A DNA stretch of 53,988 nt from contig NZ_JBLWTL010000020.1 of assembly GCF_048270095.1 (NCBI RefSeq), positions 1 through 53,988 of the forward strand, read 5' to 3'. Below, one piece after another: positions 8,217-16,118 of this stretch. Every line of letters begins with the position of its first letter. The first letter of the stretch is position 1. A model generated the notes under the pieces. That model did no database searches and had not been told where the DNA came from. It was given only the letters and a program-made list of their open reading frames with translations. Position numbers and translations under genes: made by a program. This stretch comes from Maricaulis sp048270095 (lineage in GTDB: Bacteria > Pseudomonadota > Alphaproteobacteria > Caulobacterales > Maricaulaceae).

Positions 8217-9731
8217 CTAGTCCTGGCGGGACAGCTCGGCAGAGCTTTTGGCCCGATCGCCCGGGCTCGACCACAGGCTGAGTGCCAGGCCAGTCAGCAA
8301 GGCGAGGACCGCTGGCAAGAGCCGCTCAAACTCGTCGACGGGTATCTCGTCAATAAAGATGACCTGCGTGCGCCACATCACCGAATTGGTGTAGAAGAAC
8401 CAGGCACAGCCAAGCGTCAGGACCAGGGTCAGGACGAAGAGAACCATCCGCCCGATCAGGCGCAATGGGCCGCGCCCCTTGGGTAGCACGCACAGGCGTC
8501 GGCGCCCTGCCGCGAGACCGGCGAACAACCAATAGCCAACCAGCACGGCCAGCACGCCGACGAGGCCAGCCCCCAGACTGATCTGGTGAGTCAGCTCGAA
8601 GGCTTCATCGCACACCTGCTCAACGGGCCTTTCCCTCACCGCCGACAACCAGGTGCAACTGAGGTCGAAATCGAGCTGCGCGCCCGAGGTCGCATTGGTC
8701 ATGAAATAGAAGCCGTCGCCGGTTTCCGGACGGATATAGATCTGGGCATTCCAGCTGGAATTATTGCCGCCATGACCGATCAGCAGTCCGCCCGGCGTCT
8801 CCAGGCGGGTGTAGCTCATGCCGATATTGGGCGTGCCTTCAGACGGAAGGAAAGCCTGGTCGAGCCATGACAGCGGCAACACACCGCCACCACCGAGATG
8901 GGCACGCAGGAAGGCTTCCATATCATCGCCGGACATGTAAACGCCGGCCGCAGCAAGCGCGACGTCACGCAAATCCTCGATTTCCCGGCGATAGTAATTG
9001 AACGCCGCCGATCGGGTGGGAAGGTCGGCCTCGATGAATCCGCTATGCTCCATGCCCAGCGGCGTGAAGACCTGTTCGCGCACATAGGCATCAAAGCCCT
9101 GCCCGCTGACATCCTCGATCATCATCTGCAACAAGACATAACCACCGCCGGAATAGCTCGACGCACGCCCCGGTTCGCGCACCAGCTGGAGCGGCTCATA
9201 GGTCTGTGACAGCTCGACGATATCGGCGGGCTGGTCCTCCTCGGGGCTGTAGCCGCCATAGCCATGAATATTGATGCCGCCGACATGCTGCAGCAGCCGA
9301 CGCACGGTGACACCGGAGGCATCAAATTCGCTCTCGGGCAGGGTGAAGCGGGTCAGGTAGGACTGGACCGGCGCATCCAGGTCGATGCGTCCGTCGCGGG
9401 CCAGGGTGAGAACCGCCCAGACCGTGACCGGTTTGGAAACCGAGCCGAGATTGAAGGCCGTTTGCCCGGTGACGGGCGTGCCATCTGCCCGCGCCGCGCC
9501 GCGACGGGCCGACCAGATGACCTCCCCATCGCGCAGGGCACCGGCGGCAACGCCGGCGATCGAATATCGCCGCATCGCCCGATCGAGCACCCCGTCCAGC
9601 TCATCCGCCATCTCTGCCGGCGAGGCGTCCGGATCAATGCCGGTGAAAGGGCGCAGGTCTGCCGCAATGAAGGCGATCCAGCCCAGCGCTGCCAGAGCGG
9701 CGGCAAGGCGGACGAGCTTGAGCATTCGCAT
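8217..9731 (-). CDS. Serine hydrolase, beta-lactamase family, with C-terminal membrane helices
   Basis: A 504-residue protein with an N-terminal membrane/signal helix (about 5-24). The catalytic domain follows: SVSK at 97-100 is SxxK, a YSGGGY stretch takes the place of the YxN motif, and HGG in GHGGNNSSW is the third motif. After about residue 370 come at least three hydrophobic helices, so the enzyme is anchored in the membrane with its domain probably in the periplasm. The YSG variant is seen in other members of this family and does not mean inactivity. It is divergent from a PadR/HAAS pair across an operator-bearing gap, so PadR control is likely. Confidence 0.85.
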   Translation of the reverse strand: MRMLKLVRLAAALAALGWIAFIAADLRPFTGIDPDASPAEMADELDGVLDRAMRRYSIAGVAAGALRDGEVIWSARRGAARADGTPVTGQTAFNLGSVSKPVTVWAVLTLARDGRIDLDAPVQSYLTRFTLPESEFDASGVTVRRLLQHVGGINIHGYGGYSPEEDQPADIVELSQTYEPLQLVREPGRASSYSGGGYVLLQMMIEDVSGQGFDAYVREQVFTPLGMEHSGFIEADLPTRSAAFNYYRREIEDLRDVALAAAGVYMSGDDMEAFLRAHLGGGGVLPLSWLDQAFLPSEGTPNIGMSYTRLETPGGLLIGHGGNNSSWNAQIYIRPETGDGFYFMTNATSGAQLDFDLSCTWLSAVRERPVEQVCDEAFELTHQISLGAGLVGVLAVLVGYWLFAGLAAGRRRLCVLPKGRGPLRLIGRMVLFVLTLVLTLGCAWFFYTNSVMWRTQVIFIDEIPVDEFERLLPAVLALLTGLALSLWSSPGDRAKSSAELSRQD

Positions 9732-9747
9732 GGGAAAATTCCTTGGT

Positions 9748-9785
9748 TATAGCAACTACTATGCATTGCTATACATCTTGCTATG
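9748..9785. promoter_or_regulatory. Candidate PadR operator in a divergent promoter
   Basis: TATAGCAA (9748-9755) and TTGCTATA (9766-9773) form a perfect 8-bp inverted repeat with a ten-base spacer. A third half-site, TTGCTATG, follows at 9778-9785. The sites lie between the divergent starts of the membrane hydrolase gene and padR, in an AT-rich island. PadR-family repressors usually bind such dyads at their own promoters, so autoregulation and control of the hydrolase gene are inferred. Confidence 0.6.
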
Positions 9786-9833
9786 AGGCAATACAAGGGA
9801 TACCAATAGAAAGTCGAGACGGGCGAGGCATTG

Positions 9834-10193
9834 ATGGCGGATATAACGGACAAGGCAGGCGTTCTGGAGCGCTGGATTTCCCAGGCCCGCAAGGGATATT
9901 TCGAGATGCTGCTCCTGGCCCGCCTGCAGGCCGGGCGCGCCTATGGCTATCAAATCGTCGCCAGCCTGAAACAGGTGCCCGGCTTTGAAGGTCTCGCCGA
10001 GGGCACGGTCTACCCGGTGCTGACGCGGATGCGGAATGACGGTCTGGTCACCGCCGAATGGGTGGCCGAGGACAGCGGTGCGCCGCGAAAATACTACACA
10101 ACAACACCATTCGGCGCCGAGGTTCTCAAGGACATGAAGTCGATCTGGACGGCTATGGGCGAGGCGCTGGATGCGCAGGAGGTGAATTCATGA
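9834..10193 (+). CDS. PadR-family transcriptional regulator
   Basis: A 119-residue protein with the PadR winged-helix domain: a start region of the type ISQARKGYFEMLLLARL, then GRAYGYQI, the recognition part AEGTVYPVLTRMRNDGLV, and a wing reading RKYYTTTPFG. A TTG three bases earlier is also possible, but the ATG at 9834 is best placed behind GAGG. Its stop overlaps the ATG of the next gene (ATGA), so the two are translated together. This PadR plus HAAS-domain pair is a known arrangement in which the membrane protein is thought to modulate or be controlled by the repressor. Confidence 0.9.
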   Translation: MADITDKAGVLERWISQARKGYFEMLLLARLQAGRAYGYQIVASLKQVPGFEGLAEGTVYPVLTRMRNDGLVTAEWVAEDSGAPRKYYTTTPFGAEVLKDMKSIWTAMGEALDAQEVNS

Positions 10194-10738
10194 CCGGTGT
10201 TCTCACATTCTCGACGCCTGAGGCCCGCCGCCTGTGGCAGGATTTCCAACGCCGCCTCGACCGGGCCAATCGCGAGCTCGACGCTGCCGACCGCGCAGAC
10301 ATCAGTGCCGAAGCCGCGAGTCATATCCGCGATGCGATGGAAGCCCTGGACGAAGGCGATGAGCTGACGCGCCTGCATGCGGCGATCAGCAGCTATGGCG
10401 ATCTGCCGGCCGCGCCGCCGGCCTGGCGGCAGCCTGCGGCGGTCGTGCTGCACTATGGATCCATCCTCGCGCTCGGGATCGCCGGGATCTTCGTGCTCAT
10501 CTTTCTCCATATGACAGTGATGGAGGTGTTCAACCCGCAAGGTGTCGGCCTGTGGCACTACGGCCAGGGCGACTGGTCCTTGTCCTATGAAGCACAGGTC
10601 GGCGCGACGGAAGTGCTTGGCGGCTGGTTCATCCCGGCCATGTTGACGCTCAGCGCAGTCATTGCGGCCCTGCTCTACGCGCTTTGGCGTTTTGCCGTCG
10701 CCCCCGGCGGCCCCGTCTCGACCTGGATGAAGGATTGA
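10190..10738 (+). CDS. HAAS-like membrane protein, partner of PadR
   Basis: A 182-residue protein. Residues 1-75 are soluble, helical and charged, with a pattern like the HAAS signalling domain that accompanies PadR regulators (EAASHIRDAMEAL...YGDLP). Two hydrophobic helices follow (about 83-107 and 142-165), the second after a tryptophan-rich external stretch. The ATG at 10190 sits behind a near-perfect AGGAGG and overlaps the PadR stop. The function is not known; a membrane sensor or anti-regulator role is inferred from the pairing only. Confidence 0.7.
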   Translation: MTGVLTFSTPEARRLWQDFQRRLDRANRELDAADRADISAEAASHIRDAMEALDEGDELTRLHAAISSYGDLPAAPPAWRQPAAVVLHYGSILALGIAGIFVLIFLHMTVMEVFNPQGVGLWHYGQGDWSLSYEAQVGATEVLGGWFIPAMLTLSAVIAALLYALWRFAVAPGGPVSTWMKD

Positions 10739-10752
10739 GGCCTGCTGTGATT

Positions 10753-10778
10753 TGACGCGCACGTCAGCGCGCGCGTCA
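10753..10778. promoter_or_regulatory. Inverted repeat upstream of etfBA
   Basis: TGACGCGC (10753-10760) and GCGCGTCA (10771-10778) are exact reverse complements with a ten-base spacer, about 90 bases before the etfB start and 14 bases after the previous stop. It could be an operator for etfBA or a weak terminator of the padR operon; there is no T run, which favours an operator. Confidence 0.4.
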
Positions 10779-10869
10779 CATTGACTTAGAGCGCAGGCAT
10801 AGGCAGGTTCGACGCCTGTCCTTTCAAGGTGCGCCCCTCCCCGTGCGCGTCCAAATTCGGAGCTCCGGC

Positions 10870-11619
10870 ATGAAGATTCTCGTCCCCATCAAACGGGTCG
10901 TTGATTACAACGTGAAGGTCCGCGTGAAGCCTGATCAGTCAGGTGTCGACCTCGCCAACGTCAAAATGTCCATGAACCCGTTCTGCGAGATTGCGGTCGA
11001 AGAAGCGATCCGGCTCAAGGAAAAGGGTGTCGCGACGGAAATCATCGTCGTCTCGGTCGGACCGGCCCAGGCGCAGGAAACAATCCGCACCGCGCTCGCC
11101 ATGGGTGCCGATCGCGGCATCCTGATCCAGACCGATGATCTGGTCGAACCACTCGGCGTCGCCAAGGCGCTGAAAGCCGTTGTCGCGGAAGAATCGCCGG
11201 AACTGGTGATCCTCGGCAAGCAGGCGATTGATGATGACAGCAATCAGACCGGCCAGATGCTCGCCGCCCTGCTCGACTGGCCACAAGGCACATTCGCTTC
11301 GGAAGTCGCGATTAGCGACGGTGCTGCCAGCGTCACGCGCGAGATTGATGGCGGTCTGCAGACGGTGAAGCTGCAATTGCCGGCCATCGTCACCACCGAC
11401 CTGCGCCTCAATGAGCCACGCTATGCCTCCCTGCCGAACATCATGAAGGCCAAGCGCAAGCCGATCGACATGAAAACCCCGGCCGATTACGGCGTCGATT
11501 TCGCGCCGCGCCTGGAAGTGGTCAAGGTGACCGAACCCAAGAAGCGCGAAGCCGGCATCAAGGTCGAATCCGTCGCTCAACTGGTCGACAAGCTGAAAAA
11601 CGAAGCGGGAGTGATCTGA
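10870..11619 (+). CDS. etfB: Electron transfer flavoprotein, beta subunit
   Basis: A 249-residue EtfB, the standard length, starting MKILVPIKRVVDYNVKVRVK. The conserved core NPFCEIAVEEAIRLKEKG is present, and the AMP-binding region reads LGKQAIDDDSNQTGQMLAALL (written here only to indicate the family block). The beta subunit pairs with EtfA; together they pass electrons from acyl-CoA dehydrogenases to the quinone pool through ETF:quinone oxidoreductase. The ATG at 10870 is chosen because all family members begin here. It is followed at once by etfA. Confidence 0.97.
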   Translation: MKILVPIKRVVDYNVKVRVKPDQSGVDLANVKMSMNPFCEIAVEEAIRLKEKGVATEIIVVSVGPAQAQETIRTALAMGADRGILIQTDDLVEPLGVAKALKAVVAEESPELVILGKQAIDDDSNQTGQMLAALLDWPQGTFASEVAISDGAASVTREIDGGLQTVKLQLPAIVTTDLRLNEPRYASLPNIMKAKRKPIDMKTPADYGVDFAPRLEVVKVTEPKKREAGIKVESVAQLVDKLKNEAGVI

Positions 11620-11620
11620 T

Positions 11621-12550
11621 ATGGCTGTTCTCGTTTTTGCCGAGCATGACAATCAAGAGCTCAATGACGCCACCCGTGCTGTCGTCACCGCCGCCGCGGC
11701 CCTGGGCGGGGACATCCATGTCCTCGTGGCCGGTTCCGGCGCGCAAGGCGTCGCCGATGCGGCTGCCAAGCTCGATGGTGTCACCAAGGTGATCCATGCC
11801 GAAGCCGATGTCTTCGCCAAACCGACCGCGGAAGCGCTCGATGCCCTGATCACCCCGATGATGGGCGATTATGACGCCGTGCTCGCCGCGGCGACGACAA
11901 CGGGCAAGAATTTCATGCCCCGCATCGCCGCCCATCTCGATGTGATGCAGATTTCCGAAATCGTCGAAGTCGTCAGCCCGGATACATTCGTGCGCCCGGT
12001 CTATGCCGGCAATGCGCTGATGACGGTCAAATCCTCGGACGCCAAGAAAGTCATTACGGTGCGCCCGACAAATTTCGCCAAGGCTGGCGATGGCGGTGCG
12101 GCCACCCAGGACAATATGGCGGCCTCCTCCGGCCCGTTCAAATCGGAATATGTCTCCGAGGAAATGTCCAAGTCGGACCGTCCGGAACTGACCGCGGCCA
12201 AGATCGTCATCTCCGGCGGACGCGGCATGCAATCGGGCGATAATTTCCACCTGCTCGATTCCATCGCCGACAAGCTCGGTGCCGCCGTCGGCGCGTCGCG
12301 CGCTGCCGTCGATGCCGGCTTCGTGCCGAATGATTACCAGGTCGGCCAGACCGGCAAGATCGTCGCGCCTGACCTGTATATCGCCGTCGGCATTTCCGGA
12401 GCGATCCAGCATCTCGCCGGCATGAAGGATTCCAAGATCATTGTTGCCATCAACAAGGATGAGGAAGCCCCGATCTTCCAGGTCGCCGATTACGGCCTCG
12501 TCGCAGACCTGTTCGTGGCCCTGCCCGAGCTCGACGCCGCGCTTGGATAG
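11621..12550 (+). CDS. etfA: Electron transfer flavoprotein, alpha subunit
   Basis: A 309-residue EtfA. The C-terminal FAD-binding signature is clear: GGRGMQSGDNF, then GASRAAVDAGF, QVGQTGKIVAPDLYIAVG and an ISGAIQHLAGM stretch in which the glutamine and histidine contact flavin. The start is one base after the EtfB stop, so translation is coupled. A 3-hydroxybutyryl-CoA dehydrogenase gene often follows in related bacteria, but here a strong terminator closes the operon. Confidence 0.97.
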   Translation: MAVLVFAEHDNQELNDATRAVVTAAAALGGDIHVLVAGSGAQGVADAAAKLDGVTKVIHAEADVFAKPTAEALDALITPMMGDYDAVLAAATTTGKNFMPRIAAHLDVMQISEIVEVVSPDTFVRPVYAGNALMTVKSSDAKKVITVRPTNFAKAGDGGAATQDNMAASSGPFKSEYVSEEMSKSDRPELTAAKIVISGGRGMQSGDNFHLLDSIADKLGAAVGASRAAVDAGFVPNDYQVGQTGKIVAPDLYIAVGISGAIQHLAGMKDSKIIVAINKDEEAPIFQVADYGLVADLFVALPELDAALG

Positions 12551-12573
12551 ACCGACTTCGCATCGAAACGATC

Positions 12574-12604
12574 AAGGCCCGGCTGTTCCAGCCGGGCCTT
12601 TTTC
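12574..12604 (+). terminator. Intrinsic terminator of etfBA
   Basis: AAGGCCCGGCTG (12574-12585) and CAGCCGGGCCTT (12589-12600) form a perfect 12-bp stem around a TTC loop, followed by TTTC. It lies 23 bases after the etfA stop and just before the convergent amidohydrolase stop. Confidence 0.88.
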
Positions 12605-12618
12605 TTGGCAGTTTACCC

Positions 12619-14031
12619 TCAGTGTATCGACCGGGTGTGCTGCGCCAGGCGCCACCAGGTGCGCAGCGATGAGGGATGATGCCCCGCCTCTTCGAGGGCC
12701 GTCAGCGTGTCAAAATCAAGCCAACGCCCATCGCGCATCACGGCGTCGATCTCGTAGAGCCACGCGATGTCCTGCGTCGGATCGCCAGCGACCAGGATAA
12801 GGTCGGCGGCACAGCCCGGCGCCAGGCAACCGATCTCCCCGTCCAGCCCCAGCGCCTCCGCCCCGTTCAGCGTCGCGGCGCGGATCGCCTCAGGCGGGGT
12901 CAGGCCGGCATCAACCAGTATCTCCATTTCGCGCACAGTCGAAATCCCGTGCGGCGTGACCATGACGCCGGAATCCGTCCCGACTGTCAGGCGTACACCG
13001 GCGGCATGCAGGGCACCGGTGACCTCAACATAGAAGGCCTGCATGCGGGAACGGTCATCATGCTGGTATTGCGACCAGAATTCGAAATTCTCCTGCTCAT
13101 GCCCGGCGATCACCGGATTGTAGCTCGCCATGGCGGGGCGGGTGATATGAGCCCCTCGGGTCTCGACGATCCGCGCCAGATTCTCGTGCACCACCAACGT
13201 CGGGTCGATCATCGTGCCGGATGCAGCGATCTGTTGGGCAAGCTCGCGAACGCCATCCGGGTCAGTCTCGTCATTCAACGCATGCCAGACGATCGACTCA
13301 GTGTGTTCGAGCGTCTGGAAGCCCGCACCCAGCGAGGCCGCAAAGTCGACCGGATCGGCCGGCGTGCCTTCGACCGGGTGTCCGCTCATCGTCATGCCCA
13401 GAACGGCTGCCTCGTCGCGGATTGCCGCGAAGCTTTCCCGGGACAGGTTCGAGTAGAGTTTGAGATGGCGAAAGCCGGCCGCGTATTGCCGGCGCACGCT
13501 GGCCCGCGCCTCGTTCGCACCATCGACCGTTTCGTGCAGGGCATTGCCATTGCGTCCTCCAACCTCATTGAGGATCGGACCGGTCGTCAACAGGCGTGGC
13601 CCGAGGATCTCGCCCCGCTCAATACGCGCGGCAAGCGGCAGGTGAAAGGGAAAGCCACCCATATTGCGCACCGTCGTGACGCCATGAGCCAGGCCCGCGG
13701 CCAGATCCGTCTCGTCGAAGACATGGACATGCACATCAATCAGGCCCGGCATCAGCACGCGCCCGCCTGCATCGATTGGCTCGACACCGTCGGGGCGTGC
13801 CGGCAGAGGCCCGGTCCCGACGCGCTCGATCCGCCCGTCAATCACCATGACATGACCATTCTCCTGCACGCTCCCGGTCGCGGGATCGAGCAGGCTGGCA
13901 TTGGTAATCAGATAGGATCGCGGCGACTCACGATCCGGGCGCATCACCCCGGGCAATTGATGTGCCCAGGTGACGAGGGACGCGGCGGCGATACTGGCGA
14001 GAAGCCCGAGGGCCATGAAAAGTCGAAGCAT
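12619..14031 (-). CDS. Secreted amidohydrolase-family metal-dependent hydrolase
   Basis: A 470-residue protein with an N-terminal signal or anchor helix (about 3-23) followed by an amidohydrolase fold. HVHVF begins the metal site after the LMPGLIDV strand. Further ligands are HLKLYS (the lysine expected to be carboxylated), SGHPVE, LEHTES and the aspartate of VGTDSGV. The ending block (GEIGCLAPGCAADLILVAGDP) is the classic C-terminal beta-sandwich of imidazolonepropionase/prolidase-like members. An exported peptidase or imidopeptidase role is likely. GGGAG precedes the ATG. It is downstream of the AraC-type regulator on the same strand, which may control it. Confidence 0.88.
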   Translation of the reverse strand: MLRLFMALGLLASIAAASLVTWAHQLPGVMRPDRESPRSYLITNASLLDPATGSVQENGHVMVIDGRIERVGTGPLPARPDGVEPIDAGGRVLMPGLIDVHVHVFDETDLAAGLAHGVTTVRNMGGFPFHLPLAARIERGEILGPRLLTTGPILNEVGGRNGNALHETVDGANEARASVRRQYAAGFRHLKLYSNLSRESFAAIRDEAAVLGMTMSGHPVEGTPADPVDFAASLGAGFQTLEHTESIVWHALNDETDPDGVRELAQQIAASGTMIDPTLVVHENLARIVETRGAHITRPAMASYNPVIAGHEQENFEFWSQYQHDDRSRMQAFYVEVTGALHAAGVRLTVGTDSGVMVTPHGISTVREMEILVDAGLTPPEAIRAATLNGAEALGLDGEIGCLAPGCAADLILVAGDPTQDIAWLYEIDAVMRDGRWLDFDTLTALEEAGHHPSSLRTWWRLAQHTRSIH

Positions 14032-14119
14032 GTCTGTCTCCCGATTGATGACGGGGCGACAGGATCACGGGCGTCCGGACGGATCGCCCGATATCCGGAT
14101 TCCGGACGTGCGGAATGCG

Positions 14120-15232
14120 TCAGGTGTCGGCCGAACCGGATTTCGCACCGGCTGGCGTGGCATCCTTGGCAGCGGCGAAGGCCGACGGCGTCTGTCCGGT
14201 CTCGCGCTTGAAGACCGCGTTGAAAACGGACTTGGAACTGAAGCCGGCCGTGAAGGCGAGGTCAATCACACGCTGGCGCCTGCCCGTCCGGGCGTCCTCC
14301 CGCATCATCGCGCAAACATCCTCGATCCGAAGCGAATTGATATAGTCATTGAAATTCCGCCCTGTCGCCGACTTGATGGCCAGCGTCACGGCGCGTTCGG
14401 TGAGGCCGGAGGCGGCCGCGACCTCCTGCCGTGTCAGCCGGGGTTCGGTGTAGAGCGCCCCATCGCAGACAGCGGTCTCGACACGTTTGAAATCGACGCT
14501 CGCAGCCGCGCTGGCCACGGCCGTGTCATCGGGCGAATGTGGCGCGGCGCGCCCTTCTGCCCAAGCCTCCAGGACCCGTTCATCGAGGCCCGAAAACAAG
14601 CGGGTATGCCGGACGGCCAGAACGATCAGAACACCCACGAATACCAGCGACACCGCGATCTGGAAAGCATAGGCCGACGGGGTGTCCAGCCATGGCCAGT
14701 AGGGGTGCAGCCAGTGCGCATCCATGCGCAAAATGTCAAACACACCGTCGAGAACGTAGAAGGCGATCATCGCGACCATCCAATTCAGCTGGATAGTCCG
14801 CGCATCGGAGCGCATGTCCCGGGTCGCGTTGTGAAAACGACGGACCAGCAGGAGTGCTGCGGCGGAATAGGCAAACAGGCTGATCCGGGCCGCGTGTTCG
14901 ACCAGCTCTATCTGCGGTGTCAGCGCGAGCGCAGCCAGAAACGGCAGGGCGTGTGGCCAGTCGCGCCAGCGCAGGGCCGGTCCGGCGATCATCACGCCGC
15001 GCACCAGCAGATAGACCAGCGGCGGATAGGCCAATCGAAAGGCCGGCGTGACCAGCCAGATCTGCCGGAAGCCGGCGGTCTCCTCGAGAAAGTTGAACAC
15101 CATCCAGGCTGCCGACATCGCGAGCAGCGCGGTAACCGCGTGCAACCTGGCACGGAGCAGTGTCAACACCACGCCCAGAAGGGCGATCGTCATCAATGCG
15201 ATCTGGATGAGATTGACTGGATGCAGCGTCAT
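14120..15232 (-). CDS. AraC-family regulator with an N-terminal seven-helix membrane domain
   Basis: A 370-residue protein. About residues 5-220 are hydrophobic and form roughly seven membrane helices. The last 120 residues are an AraC/XylS-type helix-turn-helix pair, with LTRQEVAAASGLTERAV as the first and VIDLAFTAGFSSKSVFNAVFKRETGQTPSAF (typical second helix and end) as the second. Membrane-anchored AraC regulators of this layout are common in marine alphaproteobacteria, usually next to a hydrolase or transporter. The ligand and target are unknown; the amidohydrolase just downstream, 88 bases away, is the most likely target. Confidence 0.87.
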   Translation of the reverse strand: MTLHPVNLIQIALMTIALLGVVLTLLRARLHAVTALLAMSAAWMVFNFLEETAGFRQIWLVTPAFRLAYPPLVYLLVRGVMIAGPALRWRDWPHALPFLAALALTPQIELVEHAARISLFAYSAAALLLVRRFHNATRDMRSDARTIQLNWMVAMIAFYVLDGVFDILRMDAHWLHPYWPWLDTPSAYAFQIAVSLVFVGVLIVLAVRHTRLFSGLDERVLEAWAEGRAAPHSPDDTAVASAAASVDFKRVETAVCDGALYTEPRLTRQEVAAASGLTERAVTLAIKSATGRNFNDYINSLRIEDVCAMMREDARTGRRQRVIDLAFTAGFSSKSVFNAVFKRETGQTPSAFAAAKDATPAGAKSGSADT

Positions 15233-15477
15233 GACTCGACTCTAGAGTGCCACGCTGTGCGACGAAAGCCTCAGCCGCCATCCAGCCACCACGGTGCGCG
15301 CATTCACGACCATGGATGTCGGCCCGATCTCCTTGACCCGCCCGTTCTCAATTCGCCGCAAAAGCGTCGCACTGCCGTCATCAAACCGTCGTGCACCATC
15401 CGTAGGCAGAGGCTCGAAACTTGTCCTCCCCGGATTTGTCTCAAAGCTTGGTATCCCTCCGAGCGAAACACACGACT
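15233..15477. other. Intergenic stretch with no recognised gene
   Basis: About 245 bases between the AraC-type gene start and a plus-strand terminator. A minus-strand frame ending at 15242 reads plausibly for about 70 codons (for example GSATLLRRIENGRVKEIG), but it lacks a credible start and has weak third-position GC. A T-loop-like GGCTCGAAAC near 15412 does not belong to a tRNA: no matching acceptor stem is present. The stretch holds the AraC promoter and may encode a plus-strand small RNA. Confidence 0.35.
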
Positions 15478-15508
15478 CGGGCCGCCCGTCGGGGCGGCCC
15501 GTTTTTTT
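15478..15508 (+). terminator. Strong plus-strand intrinsic terminator
   Basis: CGGGCCGCCC (15478-15487) and GGGCGGCCCG (15492-15501) make a perfect 10-bp stem with a GTCG loop, followed by seven Ts. The T run gives plus-strand polarity and overlaps the stop codon of the minus-strand thioredoxin-like gene. No plus-strand gene is recognised upstream. Confidence 0.85.
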
Positions 15509-16091
15509 ACCCGCGGTTGATCGCCGCCTGCACCAGGCGATGCGCGTCCTCACTATCCCAGTCGGCCGGTGCCGGCATGCGGCCAATCTCGCGGCCACGG
15601 GAGTCGTAGAGGATGGACATGGGAAGGCCGAGCGCGCCGACCAGGTTATGGCTGGTGAAGCTGGCATCACGCAGGGCCGGCAGGGCATCAATCCCCTCCC
15701 GCTCGAAGAATTCGGTGATCGGGTCGAAGGAGCGGTCAAAGCTGATGGTGACGACATCAAAATCATCGCCCCCCATTTGCTGTTGCAGCCGGTTGAGCGC
15801 CGGCATTTCCTCGACGCAGGGGCCGCACCAGGTGGCCCAGAGATTGAGAAGGATCACCTTGCCGCGATAGTCGGAGAGCAAGTGCTCGCCGCCATCCGGG
15901 TCGGTATAGACCATCGCCGGTTGGGCCGGCGCATCGCTCAGGGTGACGAATCCGCCCATTTCGCCGCGCGCATAGCTGTCCAGAGACCCGGTTTCGCTCT
16001 TGCCCGTGCCGGATATGAACACGTATAGAAACCCGACCAGTCCGATGACGAGCATGGCCGTGATACCGGCTTTGACGGGCGATATTTGCAT
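15507..16091 (-). CDS. TlpA-like thioredoxin-family disulfide oxidoreductase
   Basis: A 194-residue protein with one N-terminal membrane helix (about 9-27) and a periplasmic thioredoxin fold of the AhpC/TSA-Redoxin type. The active site is WCGPC (Cys89, Cys92) in LLNLWATWCGPC. TlpA/ResA-like proteins reduce cytochrome c apoproteins or copper-site proteins of cytochrome oxidase in the periplasm. AGGAG lies before the ATG at 16091. It is divergent from argH with only 27 bases between the two starts, an arrangement in line with the known tlpA-argH neighbourhood in alphaproteobacteria. Confidence 0.9.
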   Translation of the reverse strand: MQISPVKAGITAMLVIGLVGFLYVFISGTGKSETGSLDSYARGEMGGFVTLSDAPAQPAMVYTDPDGGEHLLSDYRGKVILLNLWATWCGPCVEEMPALNRLQQQMGGDDFDVVTISFDRSFDPITEFFEREGIDALPALRDASFTSHNLVGALGLPMSILYDSRGREIGRMPAPADWDSEDAHRLVQAAINRG

Positions 16092-16118
16092 TTCATTCTC
16101 CTGATCGGCGGGGCGCTC

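Noticed and set aside
15405..15430. T-loop-like GGCTCGAAAC suggesting a tRNA
   Set aside because: No matching acceptor, D or anticodon stems could be built around it.
15242..15480. Minus-strand frame after the thioredoxin-like gene
   Set aside because: Reads plausibly for about 70 codons but has no credible start and weak third-position bias; kept only as a note on the intergenic stretch.
12676..15520. Two long plus-strand open frames (over 500 codons each)
   Set aside because: They are antisense to the amidohydrolase and AraC-type genes, show no family motif and have compositions typical of reversed codons.
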